This document shows positions 6,166 through 15,406 of a DNA stretch of 64,000 nucleotides, piece by piece (the first letter of the stretch is position 1; the number at the start of each line of letters is the position of its first letter). Location of the stretch: positions 1 through 64,000 of the forward strand of contig UQCD01000002.1 of the NCBI GenBank assembly GCA_900539455.1, given 5' to 3'. A program made the translations under genes and the position numbers. Source of the DNA: an uncultured Eubacteriales bacterium. Its GTDB lineage: Bacteria; Bacillota; Clostridia; Lachnospirales; Lachnospiraceae. A model generated the notes under the pieces. That model did no database searches, was not told the DNA's origin, and saw only the letters and a program-made list of their open reading frames with translations.

Positions 6166-7191
6166 ATGAATGAAGCATTAGAAAGCATTAAGCAGAAAAT
6201 CTTAGATGGTGAAAAAAAATTAACAAATTCCAAGGCTGTTTATGACTTTAAAAAATCATTTCTTGATTCTAAGGTTGGTCAGATTGGACAGTTAATGAAG
6301 GAAATGCGTAATATTGCAAGTGAAGAGCGTGCTAGTTACGGTAAAGGTGTAAATGAGTTAAAGGAATGGGCAATTAATCATTTTGCTGAAATAGAAGAAA
6401 AGATTAAGGCACAGGAATTAGAAGCAAAATATGAATCTGAAAAAATAGATGTTACAATGCCTGCAAAGACAAAACAGACAGGCAATCTTCATCCAATCAC
6501 ACAGATGAGAAATCAGTTAATAGATGTATTCCAGGGAATGGGCTTTGAGGTGTACGAAGGCTCTGAAATTGAAAATGATTACTACAACTTTACAGCCCTT
6601 AACACACCAAAGGATCACCCGGCGCGTGATATGCAGGATACCTTCTACTTATCACCTGAATTTTTACTTAGAACACAGACCTCAGCAGGACAGATTCATG
6701 TAATGGAAAGCAAAAAACCTCCTATTAAAATTCTTTCTCCAGGTAAGGTTTTCCGTTCAGATGATGATGCAACACATTCACCAATGTTTACACAGATGGA
6801 AGGTCTTGTTGTAGATGAAAAGATTACACTTTGCGACCTGAAGGGTATGTTGGATGTATTCGTACAGAAAATATATGGGGAAGGAACAGTAACCCGTTTA
6901 AGACCATCATATTTCCCATTTACAGAGCCATCAGTTGAAGTAGACTGCAGCTGTTTTGAATGTGGTGGAAAAGGCTGTAAGCTATGTAAGGGTACTGGCT
7001 GGATTGAAATTCTTGGAGCAGGTATCGTTAATAAAAAGGTATTGGAAAACTGTGGAATTGATTCTGAAAAATACAGTGGACTTGCCTTTGGTATTGGTAT
7101 TGAAAGAACAGCAATGCTTAAATATGGCATAAATAATATTAAATTATTATTTGAGTCAGATTTACGCGTATTAAAGCAGTTAGATGACTAG
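6166..7191 (+). CDS. pheS: Phenylalanine-tRNA ligase alpha subunit
   Basis: The 341-residue class II synthetase subunit charges tRNA-Phe as part of an alpha2-beta2 tetramer. Residues 1-90 form the N-terminal tRNA-binding coiled coil. The catalytic core follows with GMGFEVYEGSEIE, NTPKDHPARDMQDTFY, the motif 2 region GKVFRSDDDATHSPMFTQ, and the motif 3 region GLAFGIGIERTAML. A cysteine-rich insertion, CSCFECGGKGCKLCKGTGW, is seen in many bacterial homologues. Length is normal for the family. It lies 18 bases upstream of pheT under the T-box at 5785-6079. Confidence 0.97.
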   Translation: MNEALESIKQKILDGEKKLTNSKAVYDFKKSFLDSKVGQIGQLMKEMRNIASEERASYGKGVNELKEWAINHFAEIEEKIKAQELEAKYESEKIDVTMPAKTKQTGNLHPITQMRNQLIDVFQGMGFEVYEGSEIENDYYNFTALNTPKDHPARDMQDTFYLSPEFLLRTQTSAGQIHVMESKKPPIKILSPGKVFRSDDDATHSPMFTQMEGLVVDEKITLCDLKGMLDVFVQKIYGEGTVTRLRPSYFPFTEPSVEVDCSCFECGGKGCKLCKGTGWIEILGAGIVNKKVLENCGIDSEKYSGLAFGIGIERTAMLKYGINNIKLLFESDLRVLKQLDD

Positions 7192-7209
7192 GCGAAAAGG
7201 AGGATTATT

Positions 7210-9630
7210 ATGTTAGTACCATTAAGCTGGTTAAAAGAATATGTAGATATAGATGTTACTCCAGAGGAGCTTGAGAAAAAATTATTTTCAAGTGGTTTTG
7301 AAGTAGAAGAACGCTATGAAGTAGGTAAGGACATCAGCAATGTAGTTGTTGGTCTTGTAGAGGAATGTGAAGGTATTCCAGAAACACATTTAAGTCTTTG
7401 CAAGGTAAATGCAGGCGAGCATGGAACCTTTCAGGTGTGCTGTGGAGCAGACAATGTAAAGGCAGGCGGAAAATTCCCACTTGCACTTGTAGGTGCGTCA
7501 GTATATGCAACAGCTAAGGACCACAAAACAGTTGAAGGCGTTATGACCATTAAGAAGGGCAAGCTTCGTGGCTATGAATCTTTCGGTATGCTTTGCTCAG
7601 GCGTTGAGCTTGGTGTAAATGAAAATATGTTCCCTGGCGGAGATTACAACGGACTTTTAGTATTGCCAGAGGATGCAGCGGTAGGAGCTGATGTTAAGCC
7701 AATTCTTGGACTTGACGATTGGATTTTCGATATAGCTATTACAGCAAACAGACCTGACTGCCAGAGTATTCTTGGCATTGCCAGAGAGGTTGCAGCTATT
7801 CTTAATAAGGAATTAAAAATGCCTGCAACAGATTATACAGAAACAGAGGTTAAAAAGGACGGCTTTAATGTAACAGTTGATGCTGCAGACTTATGTCCAA
7901 GATATATTGCACACTATGTATACGATGTAAAAATGGGTGAATCACCACTTTGGATGAAGAGAAGACTTCAGTTAGTAGGAATAGGTGCTATTTCAAATGT
8001 AGTTGATATTACTAACTATGTTATGAAGGAAATCGGTCAGCCAATGCACGCTTTTGATTGCTCATATCTTGAAGGCAATTCAATTAATGTAAGACGCGCT
8101 AAGGAAGAAGAAAAAATTGTTACCTTAGACGAGCAGGAATATACACTTAACCCAAATAATCTTGTAATATGTGACGGGGTTAAGCCAGTAGCATTAGCAG
8201 GTGTAATGGGTGGACTTAATTCAGAAATCAGAGATACAACTGCTGCTGTAATGTTTGAGTCAGCAAAATTTGCCCGTGACAACATTAGAAAAACAGCCAG
8301 AAGTCTTGGTAAGCGTTCAGATGCAAGTGCCAGATATGAAAAGGGTGTTGATGAATATTCAACAGTGCTTGGTATGAAGCGTGCATTACACTTAATAGAA
8401 GAATTAGGCTGTGGCAAGATTTCCTCAACACACATTGATGTAAATGTTGGCAATTCAATAGAACCACATGAAATGAAGGTTAGCGTTAAGAAGGTAAACG
8501 ATGTATTAGGTATAGTTGTTCCTGATGACGAAATAATTAAGATTATGAAAAACCTTAATTTTGCACCAGCTATTAATGGTGATGAATTAACCTTACAGGT
8601 ACCTGCCTATAGAGAAGATATGGACTCATACCCTGATGTTGCAGAGGAAGTTATTCGTATGTATGGCTACGATAATGTTGTTCCAACCTTTATGCCGGAT
8701 GCAAAGGTAACAATGGGTGGAATGAATCAGAAGCAAAAGAAGGAACTTAAGCTTAAGAAGGCACTTTGCAGCATTGGTGCATATGAAGCAATACATTATT
8801 CCTTCTTCTCACCAGCAGATTTAGATATGCTTAAATTACCAGAGAATGCAAAGGAAAGGAATGCTATTAGAATTTTAAATCCTATTAACGAGGACCTTTC
8901 ATTAATGAGAACAACCTTAGCAGCATCTATGATTAATGCTATTGTTAGAAACTTAAAGAAGGACAATGAAGCAGGAAGATTATTTGAAGTAGGTAATATT
9001 TTCATACCAAAGTCACTTCCACTTACAGAGTATCCTGATGAGAGAGAAACTCTTTGCGTAGGTGTCTGGGGCGAGGAGGAAGACTTCTTCACTCTTAAGG
9101 GCATTGCTGAAACTGTAGCAGAAACTCTTTGCCTTGAGTTTGAATATGAGCCGGCTAAGAAATCCTACCTTCACCCATATCAGACAGCAATAATCAAGTG
9201 TGAAGGACTTGAAGTAGGCTATTTAGGAAAGGTTGCATACGATATTGTCAAGGAGCTTGGTGTTCGTGGCGATATATATGTAATGGAAATGGATCTTAAG
9301 CTTATGTCACAGTGGTATGACAGAAAGACAATGTTTACTCCGTTATCAAAATTCCCAGAGGAAAAGCGTGATCTTGCACTTGTTATGGATAAAGAAATAA
9401 CCTGTGGTCAGGTTGAGGAATGTATAAAGGAATCATGTAATTACATTAAATCAATTACATTATTCGATGTATACGAGGGTGCTCAAATTCCGGCAGATAA
9501 GAAGAGTATGGCATTTACAGTAGAGTTTGCACCAAAGGAGGAGGCTTTTGAGGCTGAATCAGTAGACAGATTTGTAAATAAAATCCTTAAAAATCTTAAA
9601 AAAGAAATGGATATTGATTTAAGAGCATAA
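7210..9630 (+). CDS. pheT: Phenylalanine-tRNA ligase beta subunit
   Basis: The 806-residue product has the full bacterial domain order: an N-terminal region with the OB-fold tRNA-binding domain (about 40-150), B1/B3-B4 editing region around 210-400 (VNPN-type segments, DVTNYVM-like VVDITNYVMKEIG), the B5 domain near 405-480, the catalytic-like core, and the C-terminal FDX-ACB anticodon-binding domain (about 710-806, starting FTPLSKFPEEKRDLAL). Length is as expected. AAGGAGG precedes the ATG. It is co-transcribed with pheS and ends before a terminator at 9651. Confidence 0.97.
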   Translation: MLVPLSWLKEYVDIDVTPEELEKKLFSSGFEVEERYEVGKDISNVVVGLVEECEGIPETHLSLCKVNAGEHGTFQVCCGADNVKAGGKFPLALVGASVYATAKDHKTVEGVMTIKKGKLRGYESFGMLCSGVELGVNENMFPGGDYNGLLVLPEDAAVGADVKPILGLDDWIFDIAITANRPDCQSILGIAREVAAILNKELKMPATDYTETEVKKDGFNVTVDAADLCPRYIAHYVYDVKMGESPLWMKRRLQLVGIGAISNVVDITNYVMKEIGQPMHAFDCSYLEGNSINVRRAKEEEKIVTLDEQEYTLNPNNLVICDGVKPVALAGVMGGLNSEIRDTTAAVMFESAKFARDNIRKTARSLGKRSDASARYEKGVDEYSTVLGMKRALHLIEELGCGKISSTHIDVNVGNSIEPHEMKVSVKKVNDVLGIVVPDDEIIKIMKNLNFAPAINGDELTLQVPAYREDMDSYPDVAEEVIRMYGYDNVVPTFMPDAKVTMGGMNQKQKKELKLKKALCSIGAYEAIHYSFFSPADLDMLKLPENAKERNAIRILNPINEDLSLMRTTLAASMINAIVRNLKKDNEAGRLFEVGNIFIPKSLPLTEYPDERETLCVGVWGEEEDFFTLKGIAETVAETLCLEFEYEPAKKSYLHPYQTAIIKCEGLEVGYLGKVAYDIVKELGVRGDIYVMEMDLKLMSQWYDRKTMFTPLSKFPEEKRDLALVMDKEITCGQVEECIKESCNYIKSITLFDVYEGAQIPADKKSMAFTVEFAPKEEAFEAESVDRFVNKILKNLKKEMDIDLRA

Positions 9631-9650
9631 TATACAGACAATAAAAAAAT

Positions 9651-9695
9651 AAAAGGTGTCAGCTATTAGATTAGAATAGTTGAAACCTTTTATAT
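9651..9695 (+). terminator. Terminator of the pheST operon
   Basis: AAAAGGT and AGCTATT (9651-9667) pair with AATAGTTGAAACCTTTT (9675-9691) in a two-part stem. It lies 20 bases after the pheT stop. Confidence 0.7.
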
Positions 9696-9838
9696 TAAGT
9701 CAGAAAAAGAAAACCCAAAGAAGTGCTGATAGGAAAGAAGAAAAACGGGGCTGAATGTGTTAAGTGCATTAATGAGGTATGGAAACAGCATAATTAACGA
9801 TAAAGTATATCAACAAACATAATTTGTTCTATATTATA

Positions 9839-9867
9839 TTGACACTTAATATTCATAATAATATACT
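9839..9867 (+). promoter_or_regulatory. Promoter of the ABC exporter operon
   Basis: TTGACA at 9839-9844 and TATACT at 9862-9867 have a 17-base spacer. The start site would lie near 9874, giving a leader of about 170 bases. Confidence 0.82.
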
Positions 9868-9873
9868 TACAGC

Positions 9874-10046
9874 TAATGCTAAGAAGCGGCTGGTTGAATA
9901 CATATACTCTCACTTAGGGGAGTTTCATTTGCTGGTGGATAGCTCATATGGTACTAAATACCAAAACTTTATACATAGGTTAGTTAAAACTTACTTATGG
10001 TAGACATATATAACAATAAATAAAAATCACAAGGAGGATTAAGTAA
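9874..10046 (+). other. Long untranslated leader of the ABC exporter operon
   Basis: Between the promoter and the ATG at 10047 lie 170 bases with small potential hairpins, such as ACTC/GAGT near 9920-9937 and GGTA-CTAAA-TACC near 9950-9962. No known riboswitch class or open frame is recognised. Upstream, 9696-9838 shows nothing I can identify. Confidence 0.35.
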
Positions 10047-11837
10047 ATGGCTAAAAAAAATAGCGAAAAACAAACACCAATTCAGCAGTTGTTTCAATAT
10101 GCTGGAAATTATAAGTATCTTACAGTTGCCTCTTGGGTGTTGGCAACAATAAGTGCATTTATAGCGCTTGTTCCATTTTACTTTATATGGCGTTTGGTAA
10201 AAGAGGTGTTACGAGTTGCACCGGATTTTGCAAACGCGAAAAATTTATCAGCTTACGGCTGGAGTGCTGTAGGCTTTGCAATTCTTGCAATGGTTATATA
10301 CATAGGAGCATTAATTTGCTCCCATTTGTCAGCCTTTAGAGTTCAGACAAATATGCGTTCAAGCTTAATGAAGCATATTTTAACCTTACCTTTGGGGTTT
10401 ATGGATGATGAGGGAAGTGGAAAAATAAGAAAGATTGTCAATGAGTCAAGTGCTGCAACTGAAACCTACATTGCACATCAACTGCCGGATAAATGTGTGG
10501 CAACTGCTACACCAGTTGGCTTAGCTGTACTTCTTTTAGTATTTGACTGGCGACTTGGACTTTTATGTCTTATTCCAGTAGTAATTGCATTTATGGTTAT
10601 GGGTGCAATGATGGGTGAGAATATGAAAAAGAAAATGGCAGAATATCAAAACGCCTTAGAGGAAATGTCAAGCGAGGCTGTTGAATATGTAAGAGGAATT
10701 CCAGTTGTTAAGACCTTTGGACAGTCAGTTTTTTCCTTCAAAAGATTTAGAGAGTCCATTGAAAAATACGAAAAATGGACAGTTTCATATACTAAGGATT
10801 TAAGAATACCAATGATGGGCTATACAGTAGCTATAAACTCTGTATTTGCTATAATTATTGCAGCAACCTTCCTTTTAGGAGGAGTAAAAAGTGGAAGCGT
10901 AAATAGCACATTTTTATTAAATCTCCTATTTTATATAATTATTACACCGATTATTACAGTAACACTTACAAAAATGATGTATGCTGGTGAGAATACAATG
11001 GTAGTTGAGGATGCACTTACAAGAATAAACAGTATTCTTGAAAGAAAGGCTTTAGCACAGTCTATAGAGGAAAAACAGCCAAAGGATTCCTCTATTGAAT
11101 TTAAAAATGTATCTTACAAATATGAGGGTGCTAATAATAACGCTTTAAGCAATGTAACCTTAACAATAAAGCAGGGTGAGCAGGTGGCATTTGTTGGACC
11201 ATCAGGTGGAGGTAAAACTACACTCGCCCGTCTTATTGCCAGATTTGCAGATACAACAGAGGGTACAATATTGATAGGTGGTGCTGATGTAAAAAGCATT
11301 AACCAAAAGGAGCTTATGGATAAGGTTTCTTTTGTATTTCAGGATAGTCATATATTAAAAATGTCTATATATGATAATGTAAGAATGGGAAAAAAGGACG
11401 CAACTCGTGAGCAGGTAATGGAGGCATTAAAAAATGCTCAATGTGAGGATATTATAGAAAAATTGCCTAAGGGTATTGATACTGTAATAGGCTCAAAGGG
11501 TATATATTTGTCTGGTGGTGAAGCACAAAGAATTGCCATTGCAAGAGCAATGCTAAAGAATGCACCAATATTAATACTTGATGAGGCAACAGCTTTTGCT
11601 GACCCGGATAATGAAGCAAAGGTACAGGCTGCTTTTAGCAAATTGTCACAGGGTAAAACAGTTATTATGATTGCACACAGACTTTCATCAGTTAAGGATG
11701 TAGATTGCATTTATGTGCTTAAGGACGGAAGGATATGTCAAAGCGGAAAGAACGATGAACTGGTAGCGGCAGACGGAATTTATTCCCATATGTGGAATGA
11801 ATACAACAAGTCAGTATGTTGGAAGGTAGGTGTGTAA
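10047..11837 (+). CDS. ABC exporter half-transporter, first subunit
   Basis: The 596-residue protein has a six-helix permease domain (residues 25-325) fused to an ABC ATPase (335-590). Visible motifs are Walker A GPSGGGKTT, signature LSGGEAQRIAIARA, Walker B LILLDEAT-like ILILDEAT, and the switch histidine in IAHRLSSV. The D-loop reads AFADP rather than the common SLDxx, which can indicate an asymmetric site. It forms a pair with the next gene and is probably one half of a heterodimer. Family knowledge: similar pairs relate to YbtPQ-type metal or siderophore transporters and to drug exporters; the substrate is unknown. AAGGAGG precedes the ATG. Confidence 0.9.
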   Translation: MAKKNSEKQTPIQQLFQYAGNYKYLTVASWVLATISAFIALVPFYFIWRLVKEVLRVAPDFANAKNLSAYGWSAVGFAILAMVIYIGALICSHLSAFRVQTNMRSSLMKHILTLPLGFMDDEGSGKIRKIVNESSAATETYIAHQLPDKCVATATPVGLAVLLLVFDWRLGLLCLIPVVIAFMVMGAMMGENMKKKMAEYQNALEEMSSEAVEYVRGIPVVKTFGQSVFSFKRFRESIEKYEKWTVSYTKDLRIPMMGYTVAINSVFAIIIAATFLLGGVKSGSVNSTFLLNLLFYIIITPIITVTLTKMMYAGENTMVVEDALTRINSILERKALAQSIEEKQPKDSSIEFKNVSYKYEGANNNALSNVTLTIKQGEQVAFVGPSGGGKTTLARLIARFADTTEGTILIGGADVKSINQKELMDKVSFVFQDSHILKMSIYDNVRMGKKDATREQVMEALKNAQCEDIIEKLPKGIDTVIGSKGIYLSGGEAQRIAIARAMLKNAPILILDEATAFADPDNEAKVQAAFSKLSQGKTVIMIAHRLSSVKDVDCIYVLKDGRICQSGKNDELVAADGIYSHMWNEYNKSVCWKVGV

Positions 11838-11838
11838 T

Positions 11839-13572
11839 ATGAACCTTAAAGAAAAGCTTATACATAGATATGCTCTTTCAAAGCAAGGGGCAACAGATAT
11901 GATAAAGGCATTTATATCAGTTACAATATCAGATTTGGTACTTATGATACCTGTTTCACTGTTATATTTTTTAGTAAAGGATTATATGGAAGGAAAACTT
12001 TCACAAAGAGTAGGCTTTTATGTGGCAGGAGTTATTACAACTCTTATATTAATAGGAATAACAACCTATATACAGTATAATAACTGCTTTTTATCAACCT
12101 ATGTAGAAAGTGGTGTCAGAAGAATTACTCTGGCTGAAAAGCTTAGAAAAATTCCACTTTCCTTCTTTGGCAAAAAGGATCTGTCTGACCTTACAAGTAC
12201 AATTATGTCAGACTGTGCAATGATGGAAACTGCTTCCTCTCACTTTATACCAGAGCTGGTAGGTGCCTGCATATCTACAGCCCTTGTAGCAGTTGGAATG
12301 TTTTTCTTTGATTGGCGTATGGCACTTGCAGCCTTATGGGTGCTTCCAATTTCCTTTATAATTGTGGGCTGCTCTGGAAGGGTGCAAAAGAAATTAAGTA
12401 GAAAACAAATGAAATTAAAAATGGCCTGTGCTGATGGAATACAGGAATGTCTTGAAAGTGTAAGAGATATTAGAGCATATAATACACAGGATGATTATAT
12501 GAAGGGGCTTGATTTAAAAATTAAAGCAGTAGAAAAGCACGCCATAGTTACAGAACTTGGAACAGCTATATTTGTCGGCAGTGCACAAATGATTTTAAAG
12601 CTTGGCATTGCAACTGTTGCTTTAGTAGGAGGAAGTCTTTTAGCTAAGGGTGAAATAGATACTATTACCTTTTTTATGTTTTTATTGGTAGTATCAAGAA
12701 TTTATGACCCAATGCAGGTATCCTTACAGAATTTAGCTGCAATTATTTCCTCAGAGGTACAAAGCAGCAGATTAGACGAAATCTTATCCCATAGCGTACA
12801 GGAAGGCTCATCAGTTATGGATAATAAGGGCTTTGATATTGAATTTTCAAATGTAGGCTTTGCTTACAATAAAGATGAGGTGGTTTTAAAGGATGTATCC
12901 TTTGTGGCAAAGCAGGGTGAGGTTACAGCACTTATAGGACCATCTGGTGGTGGAAAAACTACAGTGTCCCGTCTTGCTTCAAGATTTTGGGATGTAAATA
13001 AGGGAAGGATTACAGTAGGTGGAATGGACATATCAAAAATAGACCCAGAAATCTTAATGTCCTTATATTCTATTGTATTTCAGGAGGTCACATTATTTAA
13101 TAATACTGTAATGGAAAACATTAGAATAGGTAAGATAGGTGCAACAGATGAGGAGGTTATTGCAGCAGCAAAGCTTGCTCATTGTGATGAATTTGTAGAA
13201 AAGTTGTCTGACGGCTGGAATACAATGATAGGTGAAAACGGCTCTGAGCTTTCAGGAGGAGAAAGACAAAGAATTTCCATTGCCAGAGCATTCTTAAAAA
13301 ATGCACCTATTATACTTCTTGATGAAGCAACTGCTTCCTTAGATGTAGATAATGAAACTATGATTCAGGAGTCCTTATCCAGACTTATTAAGAATAAAAC
13401 TGTTATGATTATAGCTCATAGGATGAGAACAGTTGCAGATGCTGATAAGATAGTAGTATTAAAGGATGGGGTTGTTGCTGAAAGTGGTAAACCAGATAAG
13501 TTAAAGGAACAGAAGGGTATATATTCAAGTATGATTAATACACAGCTGCTTGCAACAGACTGGAAATTGTAA
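11839..13572 (+). CDS. ABC exporter half-transporter, second subunit
   Basis: This protein of about 577 residues repeats the permease-ATPase layout. It shows GPSGGGKTTVSR (Walker A), LSGGERQRISIARA (signature), IILLDEATASLD (Walker B and D-loop) and IAHRMRTV (switch). Start choice: GTG at 11830 would overlap the previous gene, but ATG 11839 lies just behind AGGTAGG and begins MNLKEKLIHRY, so it is preferred. The gene follows the first subunit by one base, indicating a coupled heterodimer. No regulator or substrate gene lies beside it; the neighbouring bacteriocin cluster is separated by a terminator. Confidence 0.9.
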   Translation: MNLKEKLIHRYALSKQGATDMIKAFISVTISDLVLMIPVSLLYFLVKDYMEGKLSQRVGFYVAGVITTLILIGITTYIQYNNCFLSTYVESGVRRITLAEKLRKIPLSFFGKKDLSDLTSTIMSDCAMMETASSHFIPELVGACISTALVAVGMFFFDWRMALAALWVLPISFIIVGCSGRVQKKLSRKQMKLKMACADGIQECLESVRDIRAYNTQDDYMKGLDLKIKAVEKHAIVTELGTAIFVGSAQMILKLGIATVALVGGSLLAKGEIDTITFFMFLLVVSRIYDPMQVSLQNLAAIISSEVQSSRLDEILSHSVQEGSSVMDNKGFDIEFSNVGFAYNKDEVVLKDVSFVAKQGEVTALIGPSGGGKTTVSRLASRFWDVNKGRITVGGMDISKIDPEILMSLYSIVFQEVTLFNNTVMENIRIGKIGATDEEVIAAAKLAHCDEFVEKLSDGWNTMIGENGSELSGGERQRISIARAFLKNAPIILLDEATASLDVDNETMIQESLSRLIKNKTVMIIAHRMRTVADADKIVVLKDGVVAESGKPDKLKEQKGIYSSMINTQLLATDWKL

Positions 13573-13610
13573 AATGATTAATATGCCAGATAATATATTA
13601 TAGACAATAT

Positions 13611-13694
13611 GACATAAATAATGTGATATAAATAATGTGATATAAATAATGTGATATAAATAATATGATACAAATAATGTGATATAAAAATTAT
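13611..13694 (+). repeat. 14-bp tandem repeat, about six copies
   Basis: Units of GATATAAATAATGT start at 13611, 13625, 13639, 13653, 13667 and 13681, with single-base variants and a degenerate last copy. It lies between the exporter stop codon and its terminator. No coding potential is apparent. Confidence 0.88.
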
Positions 13695-13763
13695 ATTATA
13701 CACAGTATACAAAATATGTATATAAAATACATAATCAGGCAAAAATATACAATATCTTTTAAA

Positions 13764-13806
13764 AACTGCCAATAGAAAAATGGGATACTATTGGTAGTTT
13801 TTTTAT
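13764..13806 (+). terminator. Strong terminator of the ABC exporter operon
   Basis: AACTGCCAATAG (13764-13775) pairs with CTATTGGTAGTT (13788-13799), followed by a T-run. It separates the exporter from the agr-bacteriocin region. Confidence 0.92.
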
Positions 13807-13830
13807 ACCGAAATCTAATATTTTCTTCAA

Positions 13831-13871
13831 AAACTGCAAATTTGGGACATAAAACTGCAAATTTGGGACAT
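13831..13871 (+). promoter_or_regulatory. Two 20-bp direct repeats, likely LytTR operator
   Basis: AAACTGCAAATTTGGGACAT occurs at 13831-13850 and again at 13852-13871, a period of 21 bases or two DNA turns. LytTR regulators such as AgrA bind direct 9-bp repeats spaced by 12 bases, which gives the same period. A LytTR gene lies downstream at 14645. A TATATT at 13898-13903 could be the -10 box, and no good -35 is present, as expected for activation. Binding is inferred. Confidence 0.65.
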
Positions 13872-13975
13872 TGGAGTACAAATCAGACAAAAAGTGATAT
13901 ATTTATACAAAGTAAATAAAGGAGGTTTGAATAGATAGAAAATGTATAAATTTAAAAATGAATGAGGGAGGGTGT

Positions 13976-14563
13976 ATGCTTGAAAAATTAGTAAATAAAA
14001 TAATAAAAAAGCAAATTGAAAAAAAGACAATAGGACAAGAGGAGGCAGATATATACAGATATGGATATTTTTTGTTGTTCGAGGTTTTCCTTAATATTAC
14101 AATAGCTTTTATTATAGGAATATTATTTAAAGACCTAAAAACTATAATAGTTTTTTTAGCCGTATATATTCCAATAAGAACCTACAGTGGAGGCTGGCAC
14201 GCGGATAAGCTATGGAAGTGTACAGTTATATCAAATATAATGATAGTTGGAATTGAGCTTTTGGTGAAATATTGCACAAAGGTGTTAAATAATAACATTG
14301 TTTATATAAACAGCTTTGTAGTGCTGCTTATATGTATAGTATATATATGTGTGGTTTCGCCTGTGGACACAAAAAATAAGCCCTTAAATGCTAAAGAGAA
14401 AAGGATATATAAAAATAAATTACTAAGGATAATAGTTTTTCAAATATGTATATTGCTGATATTTGTTTTTTCAAAAGCAAAAGCTGAGATTTTTGTATTA
14501 GAATACGGGTATCTTATGCAGACTATTATGTTATTAATGGAAAAGATGAAAAATAAGGACTAA
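13976..14563 (+). CDS. AgrB-like membrane cysteine peptidase
   Basis: The 195-residue membrane protein matches the AgrB family, which cleaves and cyclises AgrD-type signal peptides. The diagnostic segment RTYSGGWHADKLWKC holds the catalytic His75 and Cys82 in the expected spacing. About four to six hydrophobic segments follow (near 33-51, 55-70, 85-100, 118-135, 150-165). ATG 13976, directly behind GAGGGAGGG, is preferred over ATG 13958, which has no close binding site. Normal family length is about 190-210. No agrD gene is recognisable next to it. It lies upstream of a LytTR regulator, a GHKL kinase and a circular bacteriocin cluster, and its DNA is very A+T-rich. Confidence 0.88.
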   Translation: MLEKLVNKIIKKQIEKKTIGQEEADIYRYGYFLLFEVFLNITIAFIIGILFKDLKTIIVFLAVYIPIRTYSGGWHADKLWKCTVISNIMIVGIELLVKYCTKVLNNNIVYINSFVVLLICIVYICVVSPVDTKNKPLNAKEKRIYKNKLLRIIVFQICILLIFVFSKAKAEIFVLEYGYLMQTIMLLMEKMKNKD

Positions 14564-14579
14564 AGGAGGCGGGAAAATA

Positions 14580-14608
14580 TTGGAAAATATTGAAAAAAAT
14601 GATATAAT
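14580..14608 (+). promoter_or_regulatory. Possible internal promoter before the LytTR gene
   Basis: TTGGAA at 14580-14585 and a perfect TATAAT at 14603-14608 are separated by 17 bases, in the gap between agrB and the regulator gene. This could give basal expression of the regulator and kinase. Confidence 0.45.
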
Positions 14609-14644
14609 AAAAGCTATGAATTCGTAGAAAGAGTGAGAACGACT

Positions 14645-15385
14645 ATGATACACATAGCTATTTGCGATGATGACAAAAATTTTATTTCATATGTTAAAAA
14701 AATGATAATTAAAGCTGGTGTAAATCCGGAAAATGTATACTTTTCAGAATATACCTCTGGACAAGAATTTGTATTTAAAATAGATTCTGCAAATGAATGT
14801 GATTTATTAATATTAGATATGCAGTTAGGAGATATGGATGGAGATGATGTTGCTAAAATTTTCAGACAGGCATATCCATATGCTGTTTTAGTATTTTGCT
14901 CAGGCGTTCAGCTGCCTACAGTTAAATCATTTAAGGCTACCCCGTTTAGATATTTGCTAAAATCCTACAGCGATGAAGAACTGATTGGTGAAATGAAGGA
15001 AATATTAGGGGAAGTAAGAAGAAATATGAATGAAGAGTATATTATTGGTCATTATAGGGCTACTACAGTTAAGGTAAAAATAAAAAATATTATGTATATT
15101 ACCAATTCAAAACGAGGCAGTAGAATATTTGTATCTGCTGACAGCGAGGAATATGGTTTTGAGGAGCCTATATTAGTTGATGCAAAACTATCGGAGTTGT
15201 ATGAACTGTATGGAAAATTCGGGTTTGAATTTGCCAGCACAAGCTATATTGTAAATATGCGACATGTTAAAAAGATTGTCGCAAGCGATTTAATACTTTA
15301 CACAGATGAAAAATTGACTATCACGAGGCCATATTTTAAAGAGTTTCGTGAAAAGTTTACAAGAAATTTGGCAAGAAAATATTAG
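14645..15385 (+). CDS. LytTR-family response regulator (AgrA-like)
   Basis: The 246-residue cytoplasmic protein has a receiver domain (1-120), with ICDDD acidic pocket residues, phosphoacceptor Asp58 in LLILDMQLGDMDG and the conserved lysine in RYLLKSY. A C-terminal LytTR DNA-binding domain (about 140-246) follows, with STSYIVNMRHVKKI. ATG 14645 begins the typical MIHIAICDDD; a GTG at 14633 lacks a spaced binding site. It is encoded between agrB and the kinase, its likely partner. Predicted targets are the repeats at 13831-13871 and possibly the bacteriocin promoter. It ends 21 bases before the kinase. Confidence 0.92.
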   Translation: MIHIAICDDDKNFISYVKKMIIKAGVNPENVYFSEYTSGQEFVFKIDSANECDLLILDMQLGDMDGDDVAKIFRQAYPYAVLVFCSGVQLPTVKSFKATPFRYLLKSYSDEELIGEMKEILGEVRRNMNEEYIIGHYRATTVKVKIKNIMYITNSKRGSRIFVSADSEEYGFEEPILVDAKLSELYELYGKFGFEFASTSYIVNMRHVKKIVASDLILYTDEKLTITRPYFKEFREKFTRNLARKY

Positions 15386-15406
15386 AATGGATATAGGAGA
15401 TTAATT

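Noticed and set aside
10047..13572. The ABC exporter pair as counterpart of the AS-48 EFGH transporter
   Set aside because: A strong terminator at 13764-13806 and a separate regulatory region lie between; both proteins are full half-exporters, unlike the multi-protein EFGH system.
13611..13694. 14-bp repeats as a CRISPR array or iteron origin
   Set aside because: The repeats are directly joined without spacers and no replication initiator or cas gene is close.
14580..14627. A 15-codon frame (MENIEKNDIIKAMNS) between agrB and the LytTR gene as agrD
   Set aside because: It starts at TTG, has no ring-forming Cys or usable Ser followed by four residues, and no amphipathic leader. The same bases form a 17-spaced promoter (TTGGAA, TATAAT), which explains them better.
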